Below, in pieces: positions 52,708 to 63,086 of a stretch of DNA of 64,000 nt; the stretch's first letter is position 1; each line of letters opens with the position of its first letter. The stretch is from GCA-002712045 sp028112705 (GTDB lineage Bacteria; Pseudomonadota; Alphaproteobacteria; Rhodobacterales; Rhodobacteraceae): assembly GCA_028112705.1 (NCBI GenBank), contig JAOGYN010000006.1, forward strand, positions 29,293-93,292, given 5' to 3'. Made by a program: the position numbers and the translations under genes. A model generated the notes under the pieces. The model saw only the letters and a program-made list of their open reading frames with translations. It did no database searches and was not told the DNA's origin.

Positions 52708-53466
52708 TCAGTTCTCCTCAAAATACACATCGGCTGCTGCAATTTTCTTTATGCCCGCTGAAGTGTTTAAGATAAGTGAACCATCATCATCAATATTTTC
52801 AAAAATACCTTTTATCTCGGACGAACCAACCCGAGCAATTATCATTTGATTGAGTTTAGCTGCATGAGAAAGCCATTCAGTTCTAATTATATCAAAGCCT
52901 CTTTCCCGAATTTTATCATCATAAACCTTAAACTGATTAGCTAGTGTAGTCAAAAAATCGATAGGTGTGATAGTCAGACCAAGTGTTTCCATAATATCAA
53001 CTGGAGACCCACTACTTAAATCAACCTCCTGAATCTCTGGAGAGTTCACTAAATTAGCACCAATTCCAATAAGAAGACTATCTACTTTATCTCCTTTACC
53101 AATACTTTCGAGTAATATGCCAGCAACTTTTCCTCCACTTAACAAAACATCATTAGGCCACTTTAGTTTAAATTTATCACTACTTCCGCAGTGTATTACA
53201 AATGCAGACCGAAGGGCTAGAGAAGCTACAAAAGATCGAAGGGCGGCGAGTCTTAACGAACTTTGAGGTTTTAAAACCAAAGTCGCTGCAAAATTACCTT
53301 TTGGCATTAGCCAAGCACGGCCTCGACGGCCTTTCCCCAATGTTTGTAGCTCAGTTAAAATCCAAGTGGGTTTGCTAAAAGATTCAATTCGCCTAATAGC
53401 CTCTGCATTTGTGCTATCTGTTTCTTTCAGAATAATGCGATCATAACCTGCAGGCCAAGAAACCAT
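52708..53466 (-). CDS. birA: Biotin-[acetyl-CoA carboxylase] ligase
   Basis: This encodes a 252-residue biotin-protein ligase. It has no N-terminal helix-turn-helix domain (starts MVSWPAGYDRIILKETDSTNAEA), so it is a catalytic-only (class I) enzyme and not the biotin repressor. Motifs: LGKGRRGRAW, LKWPNDVLLSGGKVAGILLE and LIGIGANLVNSP. It follows nuoN directly (stop TAA then ATG), the arrangement known from Rhodobacter and Paracoccus nuo clusters. Confidence 0.95.
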   Translation of the reverse strand: MVSWPAGYDRIILKETDSTNAEAIRRIESFSKPTWILTELQTLGKGRRGRAWLMPKGNFAATLVLKPQSSLRLAALRSFVASLALRSAFVIHCGSSDKFKLKWPNDVLLSGGKVAGILLESIGKGDKVDSLLIGIGANLVNSPEIQEVDLSSGSPVDIMETLGLTITPIDFLTTLANQFKVYDDKIRERGFDIIRTEWLSHAAKLNQMIIARVGSSEIKGIFENIDDDGSLILNTSAGIKKIAAADVYFEEN

Positions 53467-54906
53467 TTAATTAAACAATGTAGAAACCGCAGCTAATGCT
53501 ATTTCTTCTATTCCAAATAAATTTATGACCCCCAAAATCATAAGTAAAGCTGACACCATTAATATCACCCAACCAGAAGTTGACATTTTACCATCTAACA
53601 AATCTTTTTCTTCTCCAAAATACATTAAATAAACAATTCTTAAATAATAAAAAGCACCGATGACGGAAGCTATAACCCCAGCAATTGCCAACCAGGCCAT
53701 ATTTGCATCAACTGCTGCTTTTAATACATAAAACTTTCCAAAAAAACCAACCATCGGGGGTATACCAGCAAGAGAAAACATTAATATCATCAATGCTAAT
53801 GCACGAAGAGGATCAACTCTAGAATACATATTTAATGCAGAAATTTCTGTTACTGGATTGCCATCTTTTTCCATAGACAATATAAATGCAAAAGTACCAA
53901 TATTCATGATCACATAAATTGACATATAGATTAACAATGCTTGAACACCTATTTCAGTTCCACTAGCCAAACCAACCAACGCGAAACCCATATGTCCTAT
54001 TGATGAATAAGCCATCATCCGCTTTATGTCTTTCTGACCTATAGCAGCTATCGATCCTAAAAACATCGAGGCTACTGCAAGAAAAGATACAATTTGTTGC
54101 CAATCAGATTTGATCTCCCCGAATGCTCCATATGCAACTCGAGTAAATAAGATCATTGCAGCCACTTTTGGCGCAGTAGCAAAAAAAGCTGTGACTGGTG
54201 TTGGTGCACCTTCATAAACGTCAGGTGTCCACATATGAAATGGGGCAGCCGAAACTTTAAACGCCAAACCAGTTGCTAAGAATACCAATCCTATTAATAA
54301 TCCTAGAGATATTTCTCCTTGATTAAGTGCTAAAGCTATTCCATCGAAATTTGTTGTACCAGAAAATCCATAAATTAATGAAGCACCGTATAAGAGCAAA
54401 CCAGATGAAAGCGCTCCCAATACAAAATATTTCAAACCCGCCTCAGTAGAACGAATACTATCACGATTAAAAGCAGCTATTACGTATAGCGCTAAGGATT
54501 GCAACTCTATCCCCATATATAATGACATTAAATCTCCAGCTGAAACCATCATCATCATTCCAACTACTGCCAACCCTATAAGGATTGGATATTCAAATTT
54601 CATTAAATTATTTTTTGTAAGATAATCCCTGCTTATTATTAAAATTATTGCAGATGACCACAAAACAACGACTTTTGCATATCGAGCAAACCCATCATCA
54701 ATGAATGCACCACCAAAAGCTTTTGAAGTGCCAGATCCCAATAATATAATTAAAGCTCCAAGCACGATCATAACCGATGCTGTTACCCACATTAATTTTG
54801 ATGTTAATTGATCTTTTTTTGTATAAACTGCAAACATCAAACTTGCTAGAATATATATAATAAGAGCAAGCTCTGAAAAAATTATTGTCAAGCTATTAAC
54901 AAGCAT
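53467..54906 (-). CDS. nuoN: NADH-quinone oxidoreductase subunit N
   Basis: This encodes a 479-residue antiporter-like proton-pumping subunit of complex I with about 14 membrane helices. KRMMAYSSIGHMGFALVG and AAPFHMWTPDVYEGAPTPVTAFFATAPKVAA are classic, with the conserved lysines of the central ion channel. AAGGAT lies before the ATG. It is last among the nuo genes; birA follows without a gap. Confidence 0.97.
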   Translation of the reverse strand: MLVNSLTIIFSELALIIYILASLMFAVYTKKDQLTSKLMWVTASVMIVLGALIILLGSGTSKAFGGAFIDDGFARYAKVVVLWSSAIILIISRDYLTKNNLMKFEYPILIGLAVVGMMMMVSAGDLMSLYMGIELQSLALYVIAAFNRDSIRSTEAGLKYFVLGALSSGLLLYGASLIYGFSGTTNFDGIALALNQGEISLGLLIGLVFLATGLAFKVSAAPFHMWTPDVYEGAPTPVTAFFATAPKVAAMILFTRVAYGAFGEIKSDWQQIVSFLAVASMFLGSIAAIGQKDIKRMMAYSSIGHMGFALVGLASGTEIGVQALLIYMSIYVIMNIGTFAFILSMEKDGNPVTEISALNMYSRVDPLRALALMILMFSLAGIPPMVGFFGKFYVLKAAVDANMAWLAIAGVIASVIGAFYYLRIVYLMYFGEEKDLLDGKMSTSGWVILMVSALLMILGVINLFGIEEIALAAVSTLFN

Positions 54907-54918
54907 AATTACACATCC

Positions 54919-56445
54919 TTAGTTTTGAACCAACTTGATAGATTGGGAATCCTCAATATTTTGAATCAAAGACTCTACTGATGGACCAATAATATCGATG
55001 ATTAAGCTTGGGTAGATACCAAAAATTAAAGTTGCCAAAATCAAAGGTGCAAATAAAAGACGCTCACGAGTATCTAAATCACCTATACTTTTCAAACTAA
55101 CTTTAATTAAATCCCCAAATACGACCCTTCTATAAAGCCATAAAGCATACGCTGCTGATAAAACCACACCAAATGTAGCAAATACTGCTACCCAAGTATT
55201 AACCTGGAAAACACCAATTAGTGTTAAAAGTTCACCTACAAAACCACTTGTTCCTGGTAAGCCAACATTTGCCATCGTAAATAACATAAATATTAGTGCA
55301 TAGCCTGGCATTCTATTCACAAGTCCACCGTACGCACTGATTTCTCTTGTATGAATTCTATCGTAAATAACACCAACAATTAAAAATAAAGCCCCTGATA
55401 CAAAGCCATGGCTAATCATTTGAAAAATGGCCCCATCTATCCCTTGTTGGTTTAGTGTGAAAATACCCATAGTTACATAACCCATATGCGCCACAGATGA
55501 ATAAGCTATTAATTTCTTCATATCTTCTTGGACCATTGCAACAAGCGAAGTGTAAATTATTGCTATGACAGAAAGCCACAACACAAAATCCATCATCAAA
55601 CCTGAAGCAACAGGAAACATTGGAAGGCTAAATCTTAAAAATCCATATCCACCCATTTTTAGTAGAATTGCTGCAAGTACAACCGACCCTGCGGTTGGTG
55701 CCTGCACGTGTGCATCAGGCAACCAAGTATGAACCGGCCACATAGGCATTTTTACGGCGAACGAGGCAAAAAATGCTACCCACAGTATAGTCTGAGCACC
55801 CCCAGTAATTTCAAAGCCAAGTAAATCAAAAGATGAGGTAGAAAATTCATAATTCAATAGTTCGATAATATCTGTCGTACCAGAAACAATCCACATATAC
55901 AAAATAGCAATTAACATCAAAACTGAGCCTAAAAGTGTATATAAAAAGAATTTAAAAGATGCATAAATTCGATTTTTGCCACCCCAAATGCCCACGATTA
56001 AGAACATAGGAATTAAACCACCCTCAAAAAATAAGTAAAACAAGACTAAGTCTAGGGCACAAAAAACACCCAACATTAAAGTTTCAAGAATTAAAAATGC
56101 CATCATGAATTCTTTGGTTCTATACTGAACTGTCCAACAAGCTCCAATTACGATCGGCATCAAAAAAGTAGTTAGCATAACGAATAATACACTAATGCCA
56201 TCAACACCCATTTTATAATTCATTCCTAAAAGCCAATTATGTTCCTCAACAAATTGAAACTCTGTATTTTGGGGATCAAAGCCAAAAATGATAGCAAGGG
56301 AAATAAGCAAGGTTGCCAAGGTAGCTGTTAAAGCAAGCCACTTAGCGCTATTTTGCGCAGATTTATCATCCCCTCGTAAAAGCACACCCATGATAATGGC
56401 CGCTATCAATGGAATAAAGGTAGCTATCGAAAGAATATTATTCAT
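54919..56445 (-). CDS. nuoM: NADH-quinone oxidoreductase subunit M
   Basis: This encodes a 508-residue antiporter-like membrane subunit. EWTGDGISVLFVMLTTF-like MGVDGISVLFVMLTTFLMPI, PVHTWLPDAHVQAPTAGSVVLA and MKKLIAYSSVAHMGYVTMG are diagnostic, and NVGLPGTSGFVGELLTLIGVF follows. It shares one base with the nuoL stop (TAATG), so the pair is coupled; nuoN starts 12 bases further. Confidence 0.97.
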   Translation of the reverse strand: MNNILSIATFIPLIAAIIMGVLLRGDDKSAQNSAKWLALTATLATLLISLAIIFGFDPQNTEFQFVEEHNWLLGMNYKMGVDGISVLFVMLTTFLMPIVIGACWTVQYRTKEFMMAFLILETLMLGVFCALDLVLFYLFFEGGLIPMFLIVGIWGGKNRIYASFKFFLYTLLGSVLMLIAILYMWIVSGTTDIIELLNYEFSTSSFDLLGFEITGGAQTILWVAFFASFAVKMPMWPVHTWLPDAHVQAPTAGSVVLAAILLKMGGYGFLRFSLPMFPVASGLMMDFVLWLSVIAIIYTSLVAMVQEDMKKLIAYSSVAHMGYVTMGIFTLNQQGIDGAIFQMISHGFVSGALFLIVGVIYDRIHTREISAYGGLVNRMPGYALIFMLFTMANVGLPGTSGFVGELLTLIGVFQVNTWVAVFATFGVVLSAAYALWLYRRVVFGDLIKVSLKSIGDLDTRERLLFAPLILATLIFGIYPSLIIDIIGPSVESLIQNIEDSQSIKLVQN

Positions 56446-58409
56446 TAGTTAACGCCTCTAATTACAAACCAACTAAGTAGAAACCCTAATCCAATAAACA
56501 TCGCAAATGCGTAATGATACAGAAAGCCAGATTGTGCCTTGCTAGACATTCTTGTTATAAATGGGATAAAACGAAGAGCTAAGCCATTTAGTGCTCCATC
56601 AATAATCTTGCCATCCCCAATTTTCCAAAAAAGGTTTCCTAAAAACTTAGAGCCTTTGATAAAAATAAAACTATAGGCTTCATCAAAATAATACTTATTA
56701 TACAGTAACGAATGCAAAGGTTGAAAAGTATTTGCCAATCTCGAAGGCCAAGTAGGAAACTTTATATAAAATGCCCAGCTAATGATTAACCCAGAAAGCA
56801 TAGCTATAAAGGGTGATGCTTTAACCCAGTTATTTAGATGATGAGCATTCTCAATAACGTGATTTTTTGAACCCATGTAAACGGCTGTGTCAAAAAATTC
56901 TTTATAATGATGCCCAAAGAAATCTTCAAACCACAGCATCCCGGCTAGAATTGATCCTATTGCTAACACGGCTAAAGGTAAAATCATTGTCAATGGACTT
57001 TCATGTGCATGATTATGTTTTGCGATATCTCCACGTGGAGATCCATAAAAAGTCAAAAATATCAACCGCCACGAATAAAAACTAGTCATTGCTGCTGCAA
57101 TCACCAATAACCAAAATGCATAGTTTCCAACAAGAGTTTGTGCCGCAAATGTACTCTCAATAATTGCATCTTTTGATAAAAACCCAGAAAATCCAAAGTG
57201 TGTTAAAGGAATTCCAGCTCCAGTAATTGCCAAAGTGCCAATAATCATAGCAGTGAATGTGTATGGAATTTTCTTTCTTAAAGCTCCATAGTTACGCATA
57301 TCTTGCTCATGATGCATAGCGTGTATTACTGAGCCAGCTCCTAAAAATAGCATGGCTTTGAAAAACGCGTGAGTGAACAAATGAAACATTGCCGCTTGAT
57401 AAGCCCCAACCCCAGCAGCAGCAAACATGTAGCCAAGTTGAGACATGGTAGAATACGCGATGACCCTTTTTATGTCGTTTTGAACCAAACCAATTGTTGC
57501 TGCAATAAAAGCAGAAGTTGCACCAACCACAGTTACAAAAGCTAAGGTACCAGGTGCATATTCAAACAAAGGGGACATTCTACAAACGAGGAAAACACCC
57601 GCAGTTACCATAGTAGCAGCATGAATAAGGGCTGATACTGGAGTGGGACCTTCCATAGCGTCTGGTAACCACGTGTGCAAGAATAGCTGAGCTGACTTTC
57701 CCATAGCTCCTATAAATAAGAGAAATGTTAAAAGTTCGATTGCTTGTATATCCATCCAAAGAAAAGTTATATTAGATGCTTTCAAAGTAGGGCCGGCCGC
57801 AAATAACTCTGTAAAGTTTATACTTCCAGTCATATAAAATAATCCAAATATGCCCAATGCAAAACCAAAATCACCAACGCGATTAACAATAAAAGCTTTC
57901 ATAGCAGCCGAATTTGCGCTGGCTTTCCGCCAATAAAAACCAATCAAAAGATAGGATGCTACACCCACACCCTCCCATCCAAAAAACATCTGTAACAAAT
58001 TATCAGAAGTTACCAACATCAACATAGCAAATGTAAAAAAGCTCAAATAAGCAAAAAATCTTGGTTTATATATCTCTTCTGGTTTCCAGTTAGGATCATC
58101 TTTCATATAGCCAAAAGAGTATAAGTGCACTAACGCTGAGACAGTATTAACAACAACCAACATGATTGTAGTTAAACGATCTAATCTAATAGCCCAAAAA
58201 GAGGATAACTCTCCACTTTGAATCCATCTCATTATATAGATCTGCTCAGTGTTGCCCTGAAAATTAATAAAAATAATCCAGCTTAGGAAAGCGGCAAAGA
58301 ACAAAAGACTTGTGGCAATAATAGTAGCTGTCATCTCACCTATATATCGATGACCAAAACCACAGATTATAGCACCCAGAAGTGGTGAAAAAAGGACTAG
58401 TTGTTCCAT
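56445..58409 (-). CDS. nuoL: NADH-quinone oxidoreductase subunit L
   Basis: This encodes a 654-residue distal proton-pumping subunit with about 15 helices plus the long lateral C-terminal helix. LFLGWEGVGVASYLLIGFY-like FFGWEGVGVASYLLIGFYW, HTWLPDAMEGPTPVSALIHAATMV and DIKRVIAYSTMSQLGYMFAA are present. It begins three bases after nuoK. Confidence 0.97.
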   Translation of the reverse strand: MEQLVLFSPLLGAIICGFGHRYIGEMTATIIATSLLFFAAFLSWIIFINFQGNTEQIYIMRWIQSGELSSFWAIRLDRLTTIMLVVVNTVSALVHLYSFGYMKDDPNWKPEEIYKPRFFAYLSFFTFAMLMLVTSDNLLQMFFGWEGVGVASYLLIGFYWRKASANSAAMKAFIVNRVGDFGFALGIFGLFYMTGSINFTELFAAGPTLKASNITFLWMDIQAIELLTFLLFIGAMGKSAQLFLHTWLPDAMEGPTPVSALIHAATMVTAGVFLVCRMSPLFEYAPGTLAFVTVVGATSAFIAATIGLVQNDIKRVIAYSTMSQLGYMFAAAGVGAYQAAMFHLFTHAFFKAMLFLGAGSVIHAMHHEQDMRNYGALRKKIPYTFTAMIIGTLAITGAGIPLTHFGFSGFLSKDAIIESTFAAQTLVGNYAFWLLVIAAAMTSFYSWRLIFLTFYGSPRGDIAKHNHAHESPLTMILPLAVLAIGSILAGMLWFEDFFGHHYKEFFDTAVYMGSKNHVIENAHHLNNWVKASPFIAMLSGLIISWAFYIKFPTWPSRLANTFQPLHSLLYNKYYFDEAYSFIFIKGSKFLGNLFWKIGDGKIIDGALNGLALRFIPFITRMSSKAQSGFLYHYAFAMFIGLGFLLSWFVIRGVN

Positions 58410-58412
58410 TGA

Positions 58413-58718
58413 CTATCCTTTCATCGAATTAATTTCTTCGACTGCAATTGTACCACGCACCCGAAAAAAACAGACAAGAATTGCTAAACCAATTGCTGCT
58501 TCAGCAGCAGCAACGGTCAGTATAAATAATGAAAAAACTTGACCAACTAAATCACCAAGAAACGAAGAAAATGCCACAAAATTTATATTCACAGCCAACA
58601 ACATTAATTCAATTGACATCAAAATAACAATTACATTTTTTCGATTTAAGAATATCCCAAATATTCCTACAACAAAAAGGACAGATGCTACCGTAAGATA
58701 ATGTTCTAAAGTAATCAT
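58413..58718 (-). CDS. nuoK: NADH-quinone oxidoreductase subunit K
   Basis: This encodes a 101-residue three-helix membrane subunit. It starts MITLEHYLTVASVLFVVGIFGI; MSIELMLLAVNINFVAFS carries the conserved glutamate, and AAAEAAIGLAILVCFFR the second one. An open frame extends eight codons upstream into nuoJ, but the ATG at 58718, one base after the nuoJ stop, gives the standard length. Confidence 0.97.
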   Translation of the reverse strand: MITLEHYLTVASVLFVVGIFGIFLNRKNVIVILMSIELMLLAVNINFVAFSSFLGDLVGQVFSLFILTVAAAEAAIGLAILVCFFRVRGTIAVEEINSMKG

Positions 58719-58719
58719 T

Positions 58720-59334
58720 TTACAATCCCTGTCCTGACTCAACGTCTTTTAATTCCATTGCAGTGGACGGATCCCTGCTCATTTGCTCCATTACATTTTG
58801 TCGCTTAATACCTTTTCTATGCCTCATTGTTAAAACAATCGCTCCAATCATTGCTACCAATAGAATGAGCCCAGATGCCTGAAACAGATAAATAAATTCA
58901 TCATAGATCAATAAGCCAAGAGCTTCTGTATTATGCACTTCGTGCAGTGGAGGGGTAATTGCCACTCTTAAATCTAAAGAATTATTTGCAAATTTCCAAT
59001 CACCAAAAACCAAACCCAATTCAATCAAAATTACTATTCCCATTAGTAGACCAATCGGTAAAAATTTGGCCATATCTGCTTTTAATGCCGCAAAATCTAC
59101 GTTCAACATCATTACAACAAACAAAAATAGAACAGCTACCGCACCAACATAAATTATAATTAACAACATAGCTAAGAATTCAGCACCTAATAAAACAAAC
59201 AATCCAGCAGAGCTTAAAAAGGCCAATATAAGCCATAACACTGAATGCACCGGATGACGCGACAGAGTTACAAAAATGGCAGAGCAAATAGAAACTATCG
59301 CAAAAAGATAAAATGCTAATGCAGTCAATTCCAT
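58720..59334 (-). CDS. nuoJ: NADH-quinone oxidoreductase subunit J
   Basis: This encodes a 204-residue five-helix membrane subunit. SRHPVHSVLWLILAFLSSAGLFVLLGAEFLAMLLIIIYVGAVAVLFLFVVMML spans the first helices, including the conserved IIYVGAVAVLFLFVVMM helix with its pi-bulge region. A polar C-terminal tail follows. It begins 43 bases after nuoI, so the URF5/URF6 genes found between these two in Paracoccus are absent. Confidence 0.96.
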   Translation of the reverse strand: MELTALAFYLFAIVSICSAIFVTLSRHPVHSVLWLILAFLSSAGLFVLLGAEFLAMLLIIIYVGAVAVLFLFVVMMLNVDFAALKADMAKFLPIGLLMGIVILIELGLVFGDWKFANNSLDLRVAITPPLHEVHNTEALGLLIYDEFIYLFQASGLILLVAMIGAIVLTMRHRKGIKRQNVMEQMSRDPSTAMELKDVESGQGL

Positions 59335-59377
59335 AATTAATTTCCTTTAAAAACCTTAGTTAAATCATACATCGTCT

Positions 59378-59872
59378 TTATCGATACGGTGCGTCCAACT
59401 CTAAATTTCGTGCAATTTCTGCTTCCCAGCGATCTCCATTTTCAAGCAATTTATTTTTATCATAAAAGAGCTCTTCTCTAGTTTCAGTAGAAAATTCAAA
59501 ATTTGGTCCCTCAACAATAGCATCAACAGGACAGGCTTCCTGACAAAATCCACAATAAATACATTTGGTCATATCAATATCATATCGCGTGGTGCGTCTA
59601 CTTCCATCCTCACGAGGTTCAGCATCAATAGTTATCGCTTGCGCAGGACAAACTGCTTCGCAAAGTTTGCAAGCAATACATCTCTCCTCTCCATTTGGAT
59701 ACCTTCTTAAAGCATGTTCTCCTCTAAACCTTGAAGACAAATATCCTTTTTCATGTGGATAATTCAATGTACTTTTAGGAGCAAAAAAATATTTAAAACC
59801 TAATTTAAAACCATTTAAAAAATCTAGCAGCAAAAAATATTTAGCAGCTCGTCCATAATCTATTTTTGACAT
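59378..59872 (-). CDS. nuoI: NADH-quinone oxidoreductase subunit I
   Basis: This encodes a 164-residue peripheral-arm subunit that carries two 4Fe-4S clusters. Motifs are CIACKLCEAVCPAQAI and CIYCGFCQEACPVDAIVEGPN. The short N-terminal amphipathic part (RAAKYFLLLDFLNGFKLGF) attaches it to the membrane arm. It lies two bases after nuoH. Confidence 0.98.
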   Translation of the reverse strand: MSKIDYGRAAKYFLLLDFLNGFKLGFKYFFAPKSTLNYPHEKGYLSSRFRGEHALRRYPNGEERCIACKLCEAVCPAQAITIDAEPREDGSRRTTRYDIDMTKCIYCGFCQEACPVDAIVEGPNFEFSTETREELFYDKNKLLENGDRWEAEIARNLELDAPYR

Positions 59873-59874
59873 AA

Positions 59875-60915
59875 TTAACTCCCAATCGCCCAGCGAGCAT
59901 AAAACCCACCAAATACTTCATATTTTGCAAACAAAGAAACTATTACGACCCAAGCCAAAGATAAAGGTAAAAAGACTTTCCAGCCAATTCGCATGAGTTG
60001 ATCATATCGATATCTTGGCACTATTGCCTTAACCATTGCAAACATGAAAAATATTACAAACATCTTTGCTATAAACCAAAAAATACTATCTCCAATGCCT
60101 GGAATTGGAGACAACCAACCTCCAAAAAATATTAGAGCCATGATAGCGCACATGAGCCATACTGCCATTAACTCACCTATCATAAATAATAAAAACGGCG
60201 TTGACGAATATTCTACTTGGTATCCTGCAACTAATTCGGCCTCAGCCTCTGGTAAATCGAAAGGTGGCCTATTCGTTTCTGCAAGAGCAGATATGAAGAA
60301 TAAAAATACCATTGGAAAATGTGGTAACCAATACCAATTAAGTAAACCAAAACTCCCATCTTGAGCTCTAACAATGTCTCCAAAGTTCAGAGATCCTGTG
60401 GAAATAATTATACCAATAATAATAAATCCAATTGAAACTTCATAAGATATCATTTGAGCAGCTGACCGAAGCGATCCCAGAAAAGGGTATTTCGAATTTG
60501 ATGCCCAACCCCCCATTATCACACCGTAGACTTCCAAAGAACCTATGCCAAAAATATATAAAACCGCAACGTTCATATTTGATATAACCCAGCCATCATT
60601 AAACGGAATTACAGCCCAGGAGATAACAGGCAAGATGAATGCCAACAAAGGAGCTAAAAGGAAAACTGGTTTGTCTGCTCCAGCTGGAATAATCACTTCT
60701 TTTACAATATATTTTAGAAAATCGGCAAAACTCTGAAGTAGCCCAAAAGCCCCCACCACATTTGGGCCTTTTCGCATTTGCACCGCAGCCCAAATCTTTC
60801 GATCTGCATACATTAAAAAAGCAAGGCTGATTAAAACACAAATGATAACTAAAAGACATTGGCTTAAAATTAACAAAAAAATACCAAAATAGCTTTCTGT
60901 GAAAAACTCATACAT
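59875..60915 (-). CDS. nuoH: NADH-quinone oxidoreductase subunit H
   Basis: This encodes a 346-residue eight-helix subunit at the quinone-binding junction of the two arms. LMYADRKIWAAVQMRKGPNVVGAFGLLQSFADFLKY and ETNRPPFDLPEAEAELVAGYQVEYS are diagnostic. ATG at 60915 agrees with relatives (MxxFF start); a TTG four codons upstream is possible. The 151-base gap before it (to nuoG) has no gene. Confidence 0.96.
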   Translation of the reverse strand: MYEFFTESYFGIFLLILSQCLLVIICVLISLAFLMYADRKIWAAVQMRKGPNVVGAFGLLQSFADFLKYIVKEVIIPAGADKPVFLLAPLLAFILPVISWAVIPFNDGWVISNMNVAVLYIFGIGSLEVYGVIMGGWASNSKYPFLGSLRSAAQMISYEVSIGFIIIGIIISTGSLNFGDIVRAQDGSFGLLNWYWLPHFPMVFLFFISALAETNRPPFDLPEAEAELVAGYQVEYSSTPFLLFMIGELMAVWLMCAIMALIFFGGWLSPIPGIGDSIFWFIAKMFVIFFMFAMVKAIVPRYRYDQLMRIGWKVFLPLSLAWVVIVSLFAKYEVFGGFYARWAIGS

Positions 60916-61009
60916 AACATTGCTCAATTAAACTATTGATCAAATATAATTTTTCTAAAATGAGTATCAATTTAACCTCTTAAACATATATTTGGCCGCT
61001 TATTTTTAC

Positions 61010-61025
61010 ATGCTATAAATAGCAT
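61010..61025 (-). other. Hairpin in the nuoG-nuoH gap
   Basis: The perfect palindrome ATGCTATAAATAGCAT (6-bp stem, four-base loop) lies in the only large gap inside the nuo string. It could be an RNA processing site or a weak pause; it lacks a T run, so it is not a convincing terminator. Confidence 0.35.
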
Positions 61026-61066
61026 ATGAAAGTTAAACACCATCGTTTTTTTTTGATTTCTTACAA

Positions 61067-63085
61067 TTATTCAGCTGCTACCTTCATATCTTTAGACCTA
61101 GTTATAGAAGACAACTCAGCCATTACTTCAGAAGAGCGGGCTATTGGATTAGTTAGATAAAAGTCTTCTATTATATTCCTGAATTTAACAGATTTTAAAT
61201 TAGATTTTTCTAATGTTTTAAGCTCTTTTTTTGCTACTATACCAATATCCTTTAAGTGAGGAAATTCTTCAAATAACAACCGCCTAAGTTCTATCAAGCT
61301 ATTATAAGGAAGTTTTTCGTCTAACTCATTAGATAATGCCCGCAAAATAGCCCAGTTTTCTTTTGCTTCACCTGGAGCAAAGTTTGCTCTTTGAGCCAAT
61401 TGAGCCCTACCCTCCATATTTACAAATAACCCAGATTCCTCAGTATATGCTGCTGATGGAAAAATAACATCAGCGCGATGTGCCCCCCGGTCACCATGAC
61501 TACCTTGGTAAATTACAAATGGACCAGGATCTATATCAAACTCATCCATGCCCAAACTAAATATTACCTCAGATTCCTGAACAGTTTCACTTAAATTATC
61601 ATCACATGAAAATCCAATATCCATTGCCCCAACTCGGCTTGCCGCCGTATGTAACATTAGTATTCTACTATCAGTAACCTCTGAAATTTCTTGAATCAGA
61701 GATAAAACTCCATATCCATCTTCATCTATTAATGCACCCATACCAACAATGATAAGACTATTCTTAATTTTTATTTCAGAATTTAATGAACGTTTTAATA
61801 ATTTTTTCAATGCGGATCTATCATTACCTAAGTAATCATACTCATAAGTAAGGTCCACTTCCTGTCCAACCAACTCGATATCAGCACCTTGAGCCCAAGT
61901 CTTTCTAATTCGAGCATTAAATACGGGCGCCTCTACGCGCGGATTACTTCCAATTATTAGGATATGCTCCGCATGATCTACGTCTTCAATACACGCCGTG
62001 CCAGCATATCCACCACGAGAGCCTTTTGGTAATTTAACACCATCTGTTCGGCTCTCACACTTACCATTCAAATTTTTAATCAACTCCTTCAAGGCAAACA
62101 TGGCCTCTACAGGCGCCAAATCCCCAGCCAACGCCAGAACTTTACTATCTTTCATTCTAGCACTAGCTAGTTTCAAAGCTTCTGGCCAAGTAGCCACGCG
62201 TAATTTACCATTATCACGAATGTAGGGCTTATCTAGCCTCTGCCTTCTTAACCCATCCCAAACAAACCGTGTTTTATCTGAAATCCACTCTTCATTCACA
62301 CCATCATGATTTAAAGGCAAAATTCGCATTACTTCTCTACCCTTAGTGTCAACACGGATAGAAGCTCCCATAGCATCCATAACATCTATGGTTTCAGTTT
62401 TTTTCAGTTCCCAAGATCTTGCAGTAAAGGAATAAGGCTTCGAAGTTAGAGCTCCAACTGGACATAAATCAATTATATTCCCTTGCAGGTTCGACTGTAG
62501 TGTTTCACCTAAATAGCTTGTAATTTCTGCATCTTCACCACGACCAGTTTGGCCCATCTGCGTAATACCTGCTACTTCACTGGTAAACCTCACGCATCGA
62601 GTGCAGGAGATACATCGAGTCATATGAGTTTCTACAAGTGGACCTAAATCAAGGTCTTCAGTAGCTCTTTTCGCTTCTCTGAAACGACTAAAGTCTACTC
62701 CATAGGCCATAGCCTGATCTTGCAAGTCACATTCGCCACCTTGATCGCAAATAGGACAATCAAGTGGATGGTTTATTAATAAAAACTCCATAACCCCTTC
62801 ACGCGCTTTTTTAACCATTGGTGACTTTGTTTTAATAATTGGCGCTTCGCCATTCGGTCCAGGCCGCAAATCACGTACTTGCATAGCACAAGATGCTGTC
62901 GGTTTAGGGGGACCACCAACAACTTCCACTAGGCACATTCTACAATTTCCTGCTATCGATAATCGTTCATGATAACAAAAACGTGGAACTTCAATGGAAG
63001 CCACCTCACAAGCTTGAAGGAGAGTCATAGCAGGATCGACTTGCACTTCTAGGTCATCAATAATTATTTTAAGTAGATCAGCCAT
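61067..63085 (-). CDS. nuoG: NADH-quinone oxidoreductase subunit G
   Basis: This encodes a 672-residue peripheral subunit with a 2Fe-2S and further 4Fe-4S clusters. FCYHERLSIAGNCRMCLVEV (2Fe-2S) and HPLDCPICDQGGECDLQDQAM (with nearby histidine ligand), then MTRCISCTRCVRFTSEVAG are visible. A molybdopterin-oxidoreductase-like body follows (SNPRVEAPVFNARIR), as in mitochondrial NDUFS1-type proteins. It lies one base after the DUF5333 gene. Confidence 0.97.
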   Translation of the reverse strand: MADLLKIIIDDLEVQVDPAMTLLQACEVASIEVPRFCYHERLSIAGNCRMCLVEVVGGPPKPTASCAMQVRDLRPGPNGEAPIIKTKSPMVKKAREGVMEFLLINHPLDCPICDQGGECDLQDQAMAYGVDFSRFREAKRATEDLDLGPLVETHMTRCISCTRCVRFTSEVAGITQMGQTGRGEDAEITSYLGETLQSNLQGNIIDLCPVGALTSKPYSFTARSWELKKTETIDVMDAMGASIRVDTKGREVMRILPLNHDGVNEEWISDKTRFVWDGLRRQRLDKPYIRDNGKLRVATWPEALKLASARMKDSKVLALAGDLAPVEAMFALKELIKNLNGKCESRTDGVKLPKGSRGGYAGTACIEDVDHAEHILIIGSNPRVEAPVFNARIRKTWAQGADIELVGQEVDLTYEYDYLGNDRSALKKLLKRSLNSEIKIKNSLIIVGMGALIDEDGYGVLSLIQEISEVTDSRILMLHTAASRVGAMDIGFSCDDNLSETVQESEVIFSLGMDEFDIDPGPFVIYQGSHGDRGAHRADVIFPSAAYTEESGLFVNMEGRAQLAQRANFAPGEAKENWAILRALSNELDEKLPYNSLIELRRLLFEEFPHLKDIGIVAKKELKTLEKSNLKSVKFRNIIEDFYLTNPIARSSEVMAELSSITRSKDMKVAAE

Positions 63086-63086
63086 A

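Noticed and set aside
52708..53466. BirA as a biotin-operon repressor
   Set aside because: The protein begins directly with the catalytic domain and has no DNA-binding domain.
60979..61057. Tiny 23-codon frame in the nuoG-nuoH gap as a remnant of the accessory frame URF4
   Set aside because: No ribosome site and no similarity I can recognise; too short to support.
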